From positions 83,666,862 through 83,730,861 of the forward strand of contig NC_080584.1 of assembly GCF_029962835.1 (NCBI RefSeq): 64,000 nucleotides of DNA, written 5' to 3'. Position 1 is the first letter of the stretch. Every line of letters starts with the position of its first letter. The notes under the pieces are model-generated. The model was not told where the DNA came from. It searched no databases and saw only the letters and a program-made list of their open reading frames with translations. Source of the stretch: Magnolia sinica (taxonomy: Eukaryota; Streptophyta; Magnoliopsida; Magnoliales; Magnoliaceae). The position numbers and the translations under genes are program-made. Below are positions 44,190 through 55,481 of the stretch, piece by piece.

Positions 44190-45060
44190 TCTTCTTTGGC
44201 CTAGTATTCCTCGGTTATTTGGTTGACGACAAGCTGAGAATCATAGTGGACCTCCAGGTATTGAGCTCCCATGACGGCTGTCAATCTTAGTCCCACCAAT
44301 AATGCTTTATATTCTGCTGCATTGCTCGATGTTTAGAATCCAAATCTTAAAGCATATTGTGTGTATGTATGGTTAGGAGCTTCAAGGACTATCCCGACCC
44401 CGCTACCTTTGGAATTGGATGATCCATCAACATGCAGTGTCCATGTCAGAAGATTTCGATCATCCGTCTCATTCTTGGGTTGCTCGGCCTGACAGCTGGT
44501 TCCAATTTATAGGTCATGCTCGGACACGAACTCAACAATAAAGTCGGCCACAACTTGGCCCTTTATGGCGGCCCGAGGTTGATATCTAATGTCCGTCTCA
44601 TTCTTGGGCTGCTCGGCCTAACAGATGGTTCCGATCTATAGGTCATGCTCGAACACGAGCTCAATGATGAAGTTGACCACAACTTGGCCCTCGATGGCGG
44701 CCTAGGGCTGATATCTGATGTCGAATTCGCTAAGAGTTCAACTGCCCACTTCGTAAGTCTTCTTGACACCTCAGGTTTCTAGAGTACTTGGCGTAGTCGC
44801 TAGTTGGTCATGATGACGATGGTATGAGCTTGGAAGTAAGGTCGGAGTCGCCGTGACGAGACGATTAGGGCCAGGGCGATCCTCTCGATGTCTAGGTACC
44901 TGATCTCGGATGGGACCAAGGCTTTGCTGACATAGTAGACTGGCAGTCGTCCTCCTTAACTCCAGGATTGTTGTGCCAACCCTATGGGAGCGGAGTCTGC
45001 CTGTAGTTGGGAAGATGAATCCTGGCAACTAGCGACCTGTTCCAGTGACGCAAGATAAAG
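44190..45060 (-). pseudogene. RNase H and second (archaeal-type) RNase H of element B
   Basis: On the minus strand PVYYVSKALVPSEIRYLDIE and RRLRPYFQAHTIVIMTN (about 44810-44945) are the RT-linked RNase H. LTKWAVEL and RYQPRAAIKGQVVADFIVEF follow. Then LTWTLHVDGSSNSKGSGVG, NAAEYKALLVGLRL and DSQLVVNQITEEY (about 44215-44450) are the second RNase H. Stops are present. The linker (44464-44721) is tandemly duplicated with a 129-bp period. Confidence 0.85.
44464..44721. repeat. 129-bp tandem duplication in the RNase H linker
   Basis: CCGTCTCATTCTTGGG starts at 44464 and again at 44593, and the following 129 bp match closely in both copies. The length equals 43 codons, so the duplication keeps frame. 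Confidence 0.9.
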
Positions 45061-45102
45061 TACAGCCAAGGAGGCCGGTGCCTTCTTCTTCCCTATCGCC
45101 AT
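45028..45102 (-). pseudogene. gag start fused to RNase H by internal deletion (element B)
   Basis: The minus-strand ATG at 45102 opens MAIGKKKAPASLAVLYLASL and runs about 27 codons. Then, near 45028, the RNase H linker sequence begins. Gag, protease and RT normally occupying several kb between them are absent. Confidence 0.6.
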
Positions 45103-45140
45103 TGTCAAACTTTGATGAAGCGAGAACGTCTTTAGATGTC

Positions 45141-45162
45141 ATTGCCACAAATGGTGCCAAAC
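45141..45162 (-). other. primer-binding site of element B
   Basis: Directly inside the 5' LTR the minus strand reads TTTGGCACCATTTGTGGCAA, similar to the TTGGCGCC-GTCTGTGG site common in plant gypsy elements. The matching tRNA was not assigned. Confidence 0.6.
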
Positions 45163-45883
45163 TGTCGATGCGGAAACCTGGTTAACCCTCTTCGGACTTG
45201 ATTACATGCACAAGGAATGGACAAGGAATAACCTGACTAAAACAAGAGTCCCTCCGATGCATAAGTAAAGAAAGGAATCTGGGTCTAGTTGAGTATTAAG
45301 AATTTAGAGCTAAGGATTATGCGTACCTTTCACTATTAGAGATGTCTTTATTTATAAATAAGGAGAAGCGATAACATAAGGGAGATCTCCCTATTTGGAA
45401 AAGATGAGTTGTAGTAGGATTTGAACCTTGTGAGAGTAGGAGGATCTCCCTAAATTTTCAAATGGGATCTCAGTTGGATCCATATCTTGATCGAATCTCG
45501 CGATCTTCAGCTGAGACTTCGAATAGAGGTGGTTGGAATCAAGTCGGTGAATTCTATCATTCTGGGGACATGTCGAACTGGAGATATGCCATCCTGAGGG
45601 CATGCTGGACTAGGGATATGCCGACCTGGGGGCATACGGCTCGTTGGACTAGAGATATGTCATCCTTGATGTATGCGGACCTAGATGCACACTGACCTAA
45701 GCCTCTTACCAGGGGCTTGAGTTTGTGTTGAATTAAGTTGGTTCATCTTCCGACTTGTCGACGAGCTCCCGAGTCCGACGTCACCTCCTACTCAACCTTA
45801 GAGTAGAAGGTCGAACTTGAGAAGTTGTGAAATATGCAAGACTGACTTGATCCTTGACTATTGGTCGGCCTATTTTCCCTACA
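45163..45883 (-). repeat. 5' LTR of Tat element B
   Basis: The + strand runs TGTCGATGCGGAAACCTGG ... TTTTCCCTACA. It is about 90 bp shorter than its partner because of indels, and both are heavily diverged, indicating an old insertion. Confidence 0.85.
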
Positions 45884-45939
45884 ACATTACTTATTGTACA
45901 ACTTCATTGTCCAGAAGTACCATAGTATTTCTGTCTAAT

Positions 45940-46500
45940 CTCATGTTTAGGATCAAATTCATCCATTGAAATACAATGTATTAGGTGAAGTTTGTGTTTG
46001 ATGTATCATGGAATTGTAATCTAACGGATCATATTTTACAATTGAGTTTGGTCACTAATGCGCATGTGAAGTTTGAATGTCACGTGTTTAAAAGGCACGT
46101 ATGGATGGACGATTTGGATAAAAACACATGCATCAATGTGAGGCCAATACCTATAGTGGATTTCGAAATCCGCTGAAAATCTTGCAATATTCACCCTTGG
46201 CTTCGGAATATGTGATACTCCCATGTTCGGGATCAAATTCATCTATTAAGAAATACACCGTATTGTTTGAAGCTTGCATTTGGTGAACTATGAAATTATA
46301 ATTAGCATGCCACATTACAGGATCACATTTCACAACCAAGCTTGGTTGATTGTACACTTTGTGTAGCTTGAATGTCACATGTAAAAGGTACTTATGGAGG
46401 GATGGCTTGGATAAAACATGTGCATCAATGTGAGGCTAACAACTTTAGCGATTTTGAAATTAATTAGAAATTCTGACCATTGGCATTGGAATATATGATA
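45940..46500. repeat. tandem duplication, unit about 275 bp
   Basis: GGATCAAATTCATC occurs at about 45951 and 46229. Matching order follows in each: GAAATACA, TGAAGTTTG or GAAGCTTGC, GATCACATTT, GAATGTCAC, GGATAAAACA and GTGAGGC. Divergence is about 20-25 percent by eye. No gene is recognised. Confidence 0.75.
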
Positions 46501-47174
46501 TTGAGATTAATTCAATTAATCATTCTTATTGTTATCAAATAACGGATGAAATTTGTAAGCTAAATGTAATTTCATACCACCTAATCCCATCTAATGCCAT
46601 GCATGGAAGAAGGCCTAAAGAAAAAGAGCCAAAACGATGAAAGGGTTGAAATATTCTAGCTTAAGGTTTATTTTTATTTTTTTATTCTTCATATCGGCAT
46701 CAATATTGAAGTCCATTGTATAAATGCTATGTATCATTGAAAGATGACATTAGGTTTAAAGGGAGAGAGAAAAAAAATAATAAATAAATAAAATCCTTGA
46801 TGCATCTTATTGCTTAAATGTCATGTCAGGACACATGTATTCTATCATATCTCCCTAGAAACACTAGTTAATCATCAAAGCGTCGTGAGTAGTGATTTCA
46901 CCCCTTGCATTAAGTAGATGCATAGTCGAACAAAATGGACAGTAGGAAAACAATCAATGGCTCACATTTAACATACCAATATAGTCCACTGATGAGTTGA
47001 CCTGTTAGATTTTCTGTAAAACTAATCACCTACAAGTGAAGGAATGATGATAACCTGTCATGCAGTTGTCATTCCAGCCAACATGCCACTTGTATAGGAG
47101 ATCTGTACCTTGTAAACTTTACAACCCATCAAAAAGATCACCCAGTACCAAAATCAGGGACAATTTGATCTGAT
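46501..47174. other. intergenic, no gene recognised
   Basis: The sequence is AT-rich without coding signals or clear repeats. Confidence 0.45.
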
Positions 47175-47330
47175 CCTTACTCTTGCTCGAGTGGTAAACT
47201 CTTAGGAGTTTCAACAATCGATCAAGGGTTCGAGTATCCATAGGTGGTGAAATTCCACTAGCGTGAGTGTGTGGGGTGCATGTGTGTGCGTGTGTTTAAA
47301 AAAATAAAAAAAAATAAAAATTAAAGGGAT
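47175..47330 (+). mobile_element. tRNA-derived SINE
   Basis: A box-like TTGCTCGAGTGGTAAACTC (about 47192) and B box-like AGGGTTCGAGTATCC (about 47226) have normal Pol III spacing. A short body and a GTGTGTTTAAAAAAATAAAA tail follow. The internal promoter boxes with an A-rich 3' end define a SINE. The parent tRNA is not identified. Confidence 0.72.
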
Positions 47331-48480
47331 AATCTGATCATATCAGGTGTGCAACAACGTTGAAATCATTATTTGGTTACAACATTCAAAAGAATGAAAT
47401 GCACTGGAAATAGAAAGGTATGCAAGCAGGCATATTATAGCACTCACCCGACCAGAAACATATGCAAGTAGACACCCACGATGCATATGCACACAAGCAT
47501 GTTATATAGATAATCCAATTCTAGCAATGTATCAAAACAGATATTGAACTGTAGAATATTCTATTGAGTTCATCTACACGTAGGGATTGTAAGGATCATG
47601 CATTTAGTGTAAAGTGCTCACAGTTTCACTTATAACATAGGACCCAGAACATAGATGGTTTCGATCATCAGACCAGCACAACATGTGGGCCCACCAATGG
47701 CAGATTTTTCAAATGTAGGTAAAAACTGTAAATCAATTATAGCCTGCATTTACAGGAATTTTCAGCATCCAAACAGGCCCTGTAATCCATTTACTAGCAA
47801 TTGATTTAGCACTGGCAGATTTTTTTTCCAACCAACGCCAAACAAACAGCGGGGAAAAGTCCAATCAGCGACTAGGATCATCTACTAAACTGCAATCATG
47901 CATAGGTAAGAAAACATAACCAAAGATGGAGAGACGAATTTATGTAAACACCTTCACGGGTTTCATCAAGAAATGAGTCACCATCAAGAACACATGGACA
48001 AACCTTAGTGGAGTAAACCTGTTCATGCAATTCATCAGGAAAATTGTTACCATTGTGATTTCCAACAAGCAAATAGAAAGGAACCATCCAAGTTTTTCTC
48101 TTATTTTATTGAAAACCAATTTGTCCCACGTGGATGATGGATTCCTGCCTGTTCAATCACATGTAACAACACGAACAAATACATGACAATCTATCCCATA
48201 AGAGTATGAAGAACACTGTAAGTTTGCTACCATTAAATGGATTGTGAGTCGAGTCTTTAAAACTATAAATTAAACCTGAATAAGTCAAAGACCCAAAATT
48301 GAAACAAGTAGTTTGTTTCTGCGTTAGTTGTAAAGTGCATGATAAAGTGCAATTATGAAAATCAGACATGCTATGCTCTCAATCAAAAGAAAATATGGGC
48401 AGTGGAAGTACTATAAAGGATGGATTTCTTGCTCCCATGCTCTCTAGTATCTATTCTAACCTGATGTAATCCAAAATCCA
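47331..48480. other. intergenic, no firm gene
   Basis: A minus-strand open stretch at 47940-48080 (STKVCPCVLDGDSFLDE) reads like protein and has possible splice borders, but I recognise no family and no partner exons. Otherwise the sequence is AT-rich and non-coding. Confidence 0.4.
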
Positions 48481-48609
48481 CCTGTTTATAAATAGATGAA
48501 CGGGTGGATTTATCACCGAAATCTCTTTGGGCCCCACACTGCTTTTGACCACGAGAATTTTCTGTAGCCGGGGGCGGGGGCACATGCATTGATAATCAGC
48601 TTCTTGCAT

Positions 48610-48612
<3 letters not shown>

Positions 48613-48640
<28 letters not shown>

Positions 48641-48641
48641 C
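48613..48641. repeat. (CT)n microsatellite in the left arm
   Basis: A CT run of about 14 units is present. The right arm has GAGAGGGAGAGGGAGAGAG at the mirrored position (about 50246), so the repeat has diverged between arms. Confidence 0.9.
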
Positions 48642-49289
48642 AAAATGCAAAGGAAGAAAAGGGAAATGAAGAAAGTATCCTTCTTTAAGGTGATGATGAA
48701 GATTTTGCAGAGAAAACGATATGTTTTCTATTTCTTCCTCTCTACTGTATTCAAATACACACCGTTGATTACATGGACCTCACCATGGATAACCCGTACA
48801 CTAACATATTCAGTATTATTTTATGTTTGATGAATATTAATAATCTAAGTTTTGAACAATTCGTCATCCGATGGGATTTTTTTTATTTTTTTTGTTTTCC
48901 TTAGCTCACCACCTATCAATGATTCACATACTCACAATCAGAAATTCTAGCATGTCTTACAGAAAATAAATTGAATGTATCTTGTGATTTAAATTAACAT
49001 GATATTCAAACTTCTTTTCAATCAATTGAGTGCAAGAACCTAGGTGATAAATTATTTAGTTGATCAAACTCAAATAATCCAAAATTCAATACTTATTTGA
49101 GTTTGATCAACTAAGTAATCTATCACTTAGGTTCTTATGCTCAATTGATTAAGAAGAAGTTTGAATATCATGTTAATCTAAATCACAAGATACATTCAAT
49201 TTGTCTTCTGTAAGAATGCTAGAATTTCTAATTGTGAGTATGTAAATCATTGATAGGTGGTGAGCTTGAGAAAGAAAGAAAAAAAAAAT

Positions 49290-49850
49290 CTATCACCTAG
49301 GTTCTTATGCTCAATTGATTAAGAAGAAGTTTGATATAAACTAAATAATCTATCACCTAGGTAAGTAAGTAATTTATCACCTAGTTTGATCAACTAAGTA
49401 ATCACAAAAATAAATAAATAAATAAATAAATCTATCACCTAGCATGTCTTGTGATTTAGATTACTTATTTGATTTTGATCAACTAAGTAATCTATAACCT
49501 AGGTTCTTGCGCTCAATTGATTAAGAAGAAGTTTGATCAACTAAGTAATCTATCACCTAGGTAAATTAGTAATCTATCACCTAGTTTAATCAACTAAGTA
49601 ATCTATCACCTAGGTAAATAAGTAATCTATCACCTAGTTTGATCAACTAAGTAATCTATCACCTACGTTCTTGCGCTCAATTGATTAAAAAGAAGTTTGA
49701 TCAACTAAGTAATCTATCACCTAGGTAAGTAATCTATCACCTAGTTTGATTAACTAAGTAATCACAAAAAACAAAAATCTATCACCTAGCATGTCTTGTG
49801 ATTTAGATTACTTATTTGAGTTTGATCAACTAAGTAATCTATCACCTAGG
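49290..49850. repeat. tandem array of CTATCACCTAG-type units in the foldback loop
   Basis: CTATCACCTAG or a one-base variant occurs about 14 times (49290, 49349, 49432, 49550, 49577, 49606, 49628, 49711, 49731, 49786, 49838 and others). The spacers are AACTAAGTAAT or GGTAAGTAAGTAA. The units derive from the arm sequence next to the loop. Confidence 0.85.
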
Positions 49851-50337
49851 TTCTTGCGCTCAATTGATTAAGAAGAAGTTTGAATATCATGTTAATCTAA
49901 ATCACAAGATACATTCAATTTGTCTACTGTAAGACATGCTAGAGTTTCTGATTGTATGTGAATCATTGATAGGTGGTGAGCTTAAAGGGGGGGGGGGGGG
50001 GGAATCTGATCGGATGACGAATCGTTTAAAACTTTAAATTATTAATACTTGTCAAACATAAAATAGTATTGAATATCATAGTGTACGGGCCATCCATGGT
50101 GAGGTCCATGTAATCAACAGTATGTATTTGAATATAGTAGAGAGAAAGAAATAGAAAACATACCGTTTTCTCTGCAAAATCTCCTATCATCACCTTAAAG
50201 AATGATGCTTTCTTTGTTTCCCTTTTCTTCCTCTGCATTTTGGAGAGGGAGAGGGAGAGAGTGTGTGTGACGAATGCAGGAAGCTGATTTTCAATGCTTG
50301 TGCCCTCGGCTACAGAAAATTCCTATGATCATAAGCA

Positions 50338-50770
50338 ATGTGGGGCCCAAAGAGATTTCAGTGATAAATCCACCCGTTCATCCATTTATAAACATCACAA
50401 TGAGACAGGAATCCAAAAATTAAGCAGATCCAAAACTTAGGTGGACCACATCATAATAAAAAGTGATAACAGAAACCTCCACCATTGAAACCTTCCGAGA
50501 TCCGACCCTGATATTAATATGCCATCCAAACTATTCATAGGGTTATTGCCACTCAGATAAGCTATATGAACAAATATTACTCTCATACAAAGCTCATGTG
50601 GCTCTGCAAAGTTTCCAATGGTGTGCGTTCAATTACCTTTGTTTCATTTGTTGTAGCCCACCTGAGTTTTGTATCTGCCCCTTTTTTAAAATCCTATCTT
50701 ATTTGATGTTTATAAACAGATGAACGGAGTGGATTTGTAGTGGGCATCTCCGTTGGCCCCAGACAGCTTC
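50338..50770. mobile_element. palindromic MITE adjoining the foldback element
   Basis: The left GGGGCCCAAAGAGATTTCAG and CATCCATTTATAAAC mirror the right GTTTATAAACAGATGAACGG and GCATCTCCGTTGGCCCC. The middle blocks GGTGGACCACATCAT and TAGCCCACCTGAG pair with each other. A fragment of the same end is carried in the left foldback arm near 48481-48535. Confidence 0.65.
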
Positions 50771-51814
50771 CTACACAGGAACTTCATTATATGATACATA
50801 TTCTTGTGTTGGCCCGCCACCATTCCGGAGTCCGATTGGGCCGAAGACCCCTCCACTACCTAAGTCAGTGGTGAACAATCTCTTTTGGCCGACCATAATG
50901 CATGTGTTTTATCTACACCAACAATCTATTTTTCCCCCTTATTTTAAGACATGAGTGTTGAGGCTATGTTTTCAGCTATACATATGCAGGTGCCAAAATT
51001 GGATTTGTGGCTCAGTTTAAACTGAACACCTATGATCCTAAGTGTCGAAATAAATAGATATATAGTGTATTATTCAGACTTTATGATATCAGTCGCCTAT
51101 TCAGAGGGTAGGGTTCGTCGTCTGGTGGCCAGAGTTAGTTGATTCATTCATCAGTGTATATAGAATATTGGAATGGGTCACTTATAGATACTATATATCA
51201 TATCTATTTAATATCATATCACTCGGAAATTAATGTGATATAACCATCAATAATTGGATACTCATATATTATTTAGCCCATTACCATACATAAATATATG
51301 AGTATTTCAAACATGTATAATATAACAATAATCTTATATTAATATCATATTTATAATATGATCATATAATAATGGTTATATGATCATACAATCTAATAAC
51401 CATGCATATTATTATATTATAATAATATGTCTTAGGCAAATATGTATGATCATATATCTAATATTATATCATAAATAATAACCTCTGTCACTATCTTTAT
51501 ACTTACTATATTTACTATATATGAGTATCTTTATGTAAAAACATTTAACAGTATTTCATAGGTAGTAAAATGGGTCTGGCACTATCTTTATATATGTTTA
51601 GCCCTCATGATGGCACAGTGTCAATGATAAAAGATTATGTATATCTACTATAGTGAATATAGGTAGTATGATATAATAATGGAACATATTTGTAATATTA
51701 TGTTGTTATATTCATGTGCATATATTATTGTATGATATCAGTATAATTGACGCATATGTTATATAGTATGTTCACTTGGTCATCACTCAGAAATTATACA
51801 CACAATTTTATACA
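50771..51814. other. AT-rich DNA, no gene
   Basis: The sequence is dominated by ATAATATAT/TATGATCATAT words with stop codons in all frames. It resembles 53800-54360, and the LINE at 51815-53800 lies between the two. Confidence 0.5.
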
Positions 51815-53800
51815 TAACCTTTTTTTTTTTTTTTTTTTGACAAATAATGCAAATTCATTAAGAACCAAAAAGGAAGCAAAATACAAGAGAAGTCTGTCGA
51901 GAGAGCAGACATCACCAACAACACAAGAAAAAAAGGAAAAAAGAACAAGAAGAGGGAAAGGGAAAAAACTAGAGGAAAAGCAGATTGCAATCTTTCAGCT
52001 TATCGTCAATGGAGGCCCATTCAATTAAGCTGCACTTGGTCTTGGACGAAACAACCTGAGTAGAATTTGAAGAATCCCTAAAACATCTTCCATTCATTTC
52101 TTCCCAAATGGACCACCAGATCGCGAGAATAGCCATCCTCCAAAGTCTTGTAGCTGGCTTGCCAATCGATATCCCGTGCCAGGTCAAGAGCAAGAGGTCA
52201 ACCGATCTAGGAAGACACCAGCTGATGTTGAATCGGGAGAGGAAATTAGACCAAATTTCTGAAATGAAAGGGCAGTGAAGCATCAGGTGGTCGACAATTT
52301 CTTCATCCCTCATGCAACACAGGCAAATGTTTGGAAGAAACATACCTCTTTTTCTCAGGTTATCAACAGTAAAGATTTTCTTTTTGCTAACGAGCCAACC
52401 AAAAGCCGAAAGCTTAGGGGGCACAGGATATTTCCAGCAATGGTGGGGGAGATGGCTGACTGCTTCTATCTTGTTGATGAGCAGCAGATCATACAAAGAG
52501 CGAATTGAAAAATTGCTAGATTTATCCAATTTCCATATAATGGCATCGGCTTCAGATTGGATAGGGGACAAGGCATGAATTAACAGGAGCAACTCCGAAC
52601 ACTCCCTGATTTCCCAATCATTCAGATTGCATCTGCAAGTAATGTTCCACACCGGATTTCCTTCGAAAATACTGTAATAGCTAGCCACCAAGACGTCTTT
52701 GACTGGAGAGAGCCGAAATATGTTAGGGAACAACTCCTTCATCGGCTGATCTCCTCTCCAAGGATCAATCCAGAAGTGGATTCTCTCCCCATTGCCCAAG
52801 GCATAACCAATATTGCTGAGGACAACCCTTCTCAGTTTGGAAATACCCTTCCAAATGAAAGAAGCATTACCAATCACCACATCTTTGGTCCACCAACCAT
52901 TCTGCGATCTTCCATACTCACCTTTAATAATAAGGTTCCATAGATTCCTGTCTTCCCATCTGAGCCTCCAGATCCACTTACTTAAAAGAGCTTGATTCAC
53001 GAGCTTTAAGTCCTTAACCCCATCACCTTCCATTTGGGTCTGGCAGCATACCTCCTTCCAATTGACAAGGTGAAATTGTTTCTTGTCCTCCTTGTCGTGC
53101 CACAGAAAGTCCCTCCTAATCTTGTCTAAAGAGGACAGCACCCCCGCCGGGCATCTGAATATAAACATAAAATAAAGAGAAAGGTTGGAAAGGGCTACCT
53201 TGATGAGAGTAAGTCGGCCAGCCAACATTAAGTATCTAATTTCTGCCAGCCCTGTCGTCTCTTCGTTGTCAAGGTTGACGCCAAAAAACTTGGATTTTGC
53301 TAAATTAACACGCATACTCGAAACGGCCTAAAAACAACAGAGAGTGGTACAAAGATTGTTGATTTTTTCTGCATTAGCTTCAGAGAATATGAGGGTATCA
53401 TCAGCGAATTGGATATGCGTGAGTGGATTTTGGATACCCTTCATGATAATGCCGCTGAGAATACCTTCTTGTTGCCCTTTTGTGAGCATTTGAGAGAGGG
53501 CCTCCCCTATAATGAGGAACAAAAAGGGCGAGAGGGGATCTCCCTGCCGCAGGCCGCAGGATCCCTTAAAGAATCTTTTCGGAGAACCATTCAGAAGGAT
53601 CGAAAAATGGGCCACGTTCAGACATTCATCGATCCAAGCACACCATTTGCTTCCAAATCCCATTCTCCTCATCATGTATTGCAGAAAGCTTCAATCAACA
53701 TGGTCGTAAGCTTTCTCGATGTCCAATTTACACATCACAGTCTTCTAGCCTGACTTGTGGCTCGAGTGGAGGCACTCATTTGCAATCAGAGCACAGTATA
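51815..53800 (-). pseudogene. LINE (L1-type) 3' half, reverse transcriptase and zf-RVT
   Basis: On the minus strand LIANECLHSSHKSG and CKLDIEKAYDHVD open the RT. Then come RRMGFGSKWCAWIDECL, GLRQGDPLSPFLFLI and the catalytic QFADDTLIF (about 53390). A TAG at about 53328 replaces what is normally a Glu codon in CFEAVS. After it, one open frame of 448 codons follows (53315-51969) with GRLTLIKVALSN, DFLWH, FHLVNWKEV, then the zf-RVT domain with PPKLSAFGWLV and CLCCMRDEEIVDHLMLHC. Between LAEI and RYLMLAGRLTLIK about 40-50 residues usual in the family are missing in frame. The minus-strand poly(A) tail is the T run at 51819-51838. It is 5' truncated inside the RT. Confidence 0.92.
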
Positions 53801-54709
53801 TATACATTAATATCACTTATTATCAATATAGTATGTAAGATAATATTATTATGGTTATCTAATATGGTAGTTGAGCTGTGCCATCATTGAAGTTTCTTAG
53901 TCTACGACTCATCAGATCAACATCATGCATGTATGATCATTATTATTATATTAAATAATCTTATAAGATGATATAATAATGGTACATATCTCGACCCATC
54001 ATAATATATGAATGTGATAATATGTATAATATTATTGATATTATTCATAATATGTTGATCATATATTATACATATATTATCTATGGATCATATCAATATG
54101 GAGTTGATTCATTTATATTTGTGGGTCCTATTCCATCAATTTATACTTAACAGTGAAATATGAGACGCTTGTTACAGTGTATAATATGATAATCATTGGT
54201 TCATTGATTATGTGTCCATCAATAGTTATATTTTATACTATTTATATGTATATTTTATGTAGTATAATAGTTATATTTGGGTAATTATATCATGATAGGA
54301 TTTGATAAAATATATGTACTGATTAATATAAATACAAAATTTTACTTCATTTTGGTAACCAAAACCTAGGATTTCCTGACCAAGCAATGCTCATGTAAGG
54401 AAAACAAGACCACCCAACACTTGTTTAAATGAATCCAAGCATATTAAGTTAGATGGATTCAAAAATGAATCACAGCATGCTCAACTCATAATAAAAAGGC
54501 AACCTCAGGAGTAGGATTGGTAGTACTAACTGCCGTCAGTTCTACACAAAAAACTGCACTTCACATGTACACAAACAAAGCCATCTAGATGATATCTAAA
54601 CTGAATTTGTGCTAGTAGAGAAAATACTCTCAAATGTATTAACAGTAAGGTTCTAAAAGGCGATTATACGAGTGAAGCACTTGGCTGCTGCAAGGGAATG
54701 GAAACAAAC
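53801..54709. other. AT-rich DNA, no gene
   Basis: It continues the AT-rich composition left of the LINE. The last 300 bp are less biased, but hold no recognised coding sequence before the exon at 54710. Confidence 0.5.
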
Positions 54710-54788
54710 CTGCTGTTTGGGAGATTCTTCAATGCATTAGGTATAAAGCCCCTGTGCAACCCAATGAAACTATCACGTGCCACGATAC
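54710..54788 (-). pseudogene. orphan exon of a mitochondrial-carrier-family gene
   Basis: On the minus strand an acceptor (TGTAAATGCAG) precedes 79 nt coding IVARDSFIGLHRGFIPNALK and NLPNS, then a GT donor (GTTTGT). This resembles the last carrier repeat of plant solute carriers such as the thylakoid ATP/ADP carrier (GLYRGF.PNALK.LPNS). No neighbouring exons were found within the window on either side. It is therefore a captured or stranded exon, or part of a gene whose other exons lie far off. Carrier-family membership is fairly sure; the specific carrier is tentative. Confidence 0.6.
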
Positions 54789-55481
54789 CTGCATTTACAT
54801 TGGGCAATCAGAAGATTGCTTTCCTTCGCAATAGGCAATTACTATGGAAGCAAATCAAAGATCAACAGTTGCACAACAGAAGACTACATGAACTAAACTG
54901 AGAACTGCAGTATCATTGTACACAGGCTGGATACAGGACTGTCTCTGCCCACTAAATAACTAAAATCAGCATAACTAATCATGAAAATTCAAACAATCAA
55001 ACTTAAATCTCCTAGATTTATAGGTGGTTCACCAAATGAGAACATTAAGCCCATCCACGAAAATGGAAGACCGTGAGCCTTTCATGCATGCTGATTACTC
55101 AACCCAAACATAGAAAATCTTTGTTCATCCCCTCCCCCTGGGCAACTTTAACTGCAAGTTCTTTCTTTACATGCATTGAAAATCGCACAATATCCAAATT
55201 AGAATTATAAATGACACCACAAATGCAAATGGGTGAAGATTAACATGCTTCACCAATACACCAATGCATTAGAAAAGTTGATAGGACATACATGATGGAC
55301 AACGTGGATAAGATAACATCCCGGAAATCACACATCATATCATTATGTTTAGAACATACCATATTGAAGTGTAAGGCGATGACAAGTCAAGAAGGTATGG
55401 CCATCTATAACAAAGATAATTGCCATTAGAAAAGCTATGAAACAGTTTCTCCTAAAAACAAGAAATGGAGAAAAGGAAAAA
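54789..55481. other. intron-like or intergenic, no gene recognised
   Basis: The composition is ordinary, with no coding segment that continues the carrier exon upstream. Confidence 0.4.

Larger units (their letters stand above)
39050..45883 (-). mobile_element. Tat-lineage gypsy retrotransposon B, both LTRs, internally deleted
   Basis: The LTRs at 39050-39857 and 45163-45883 share blocks such as GGTTAACCCTCTTC, GATGTCTTTATTTATA and TATTTTCCCTACA, and differ at many sites. The internal order on the minus strand is 5' LTR, primer site, about 27 codons of gag, deletion, RNase H, second RNase H, integrase, then an antisense ORF, then 3' LTR. A second (archaeal-type) RNase H and an antisense ORF between integrase and 3' LTR are reported traits of the Tat lineage. 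Most of gag, protease and RT are missing. I found no target duplication. Confidence 0.88.
48481..50393. mobile_element. 1.9-kb foldback (palindromic) element with expanded centre
   Basis: Left arm 48481 to about 49083 and right arm about 49806-50393 are inverted copies of each other over roughly 590 bp. Paired landmarks include CACCGAAATCTCTTTGGG with its mirror at 50353, CAAAATGCAAAGGAAGAAAA with 50224, GATTACATGGACCTCACCAT with 50097, and CACCTATCAATGATTCACAT with 49964. A partial second right arm (49095-49280) and a tandem array (49290-49840) fill the loop. There is a run of 16 G at 49987-50002. No transposase is present. The outermost part of both arms is the end of the palindromic MITE type seen at 50338-50770. 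Confidence 0.88.

Noticed and set aside
39040-45894. target duplication of Tat element B
   Set aside because: ATTATTTATTG on the left and ATTACTTATTG on the right look alike. On the left, though, this word runs into the likely LTR start, and at 11 bp it is too long for a gypsy integrase, so I did not call it.
47940-48080. possible exon STKVCPCVLDGDSFLDE on the minus strand
   Set aside because: It is protein-like by eye, but I could not tie it to a family or find neighbouring exons. A profile search of this peptide would decide.
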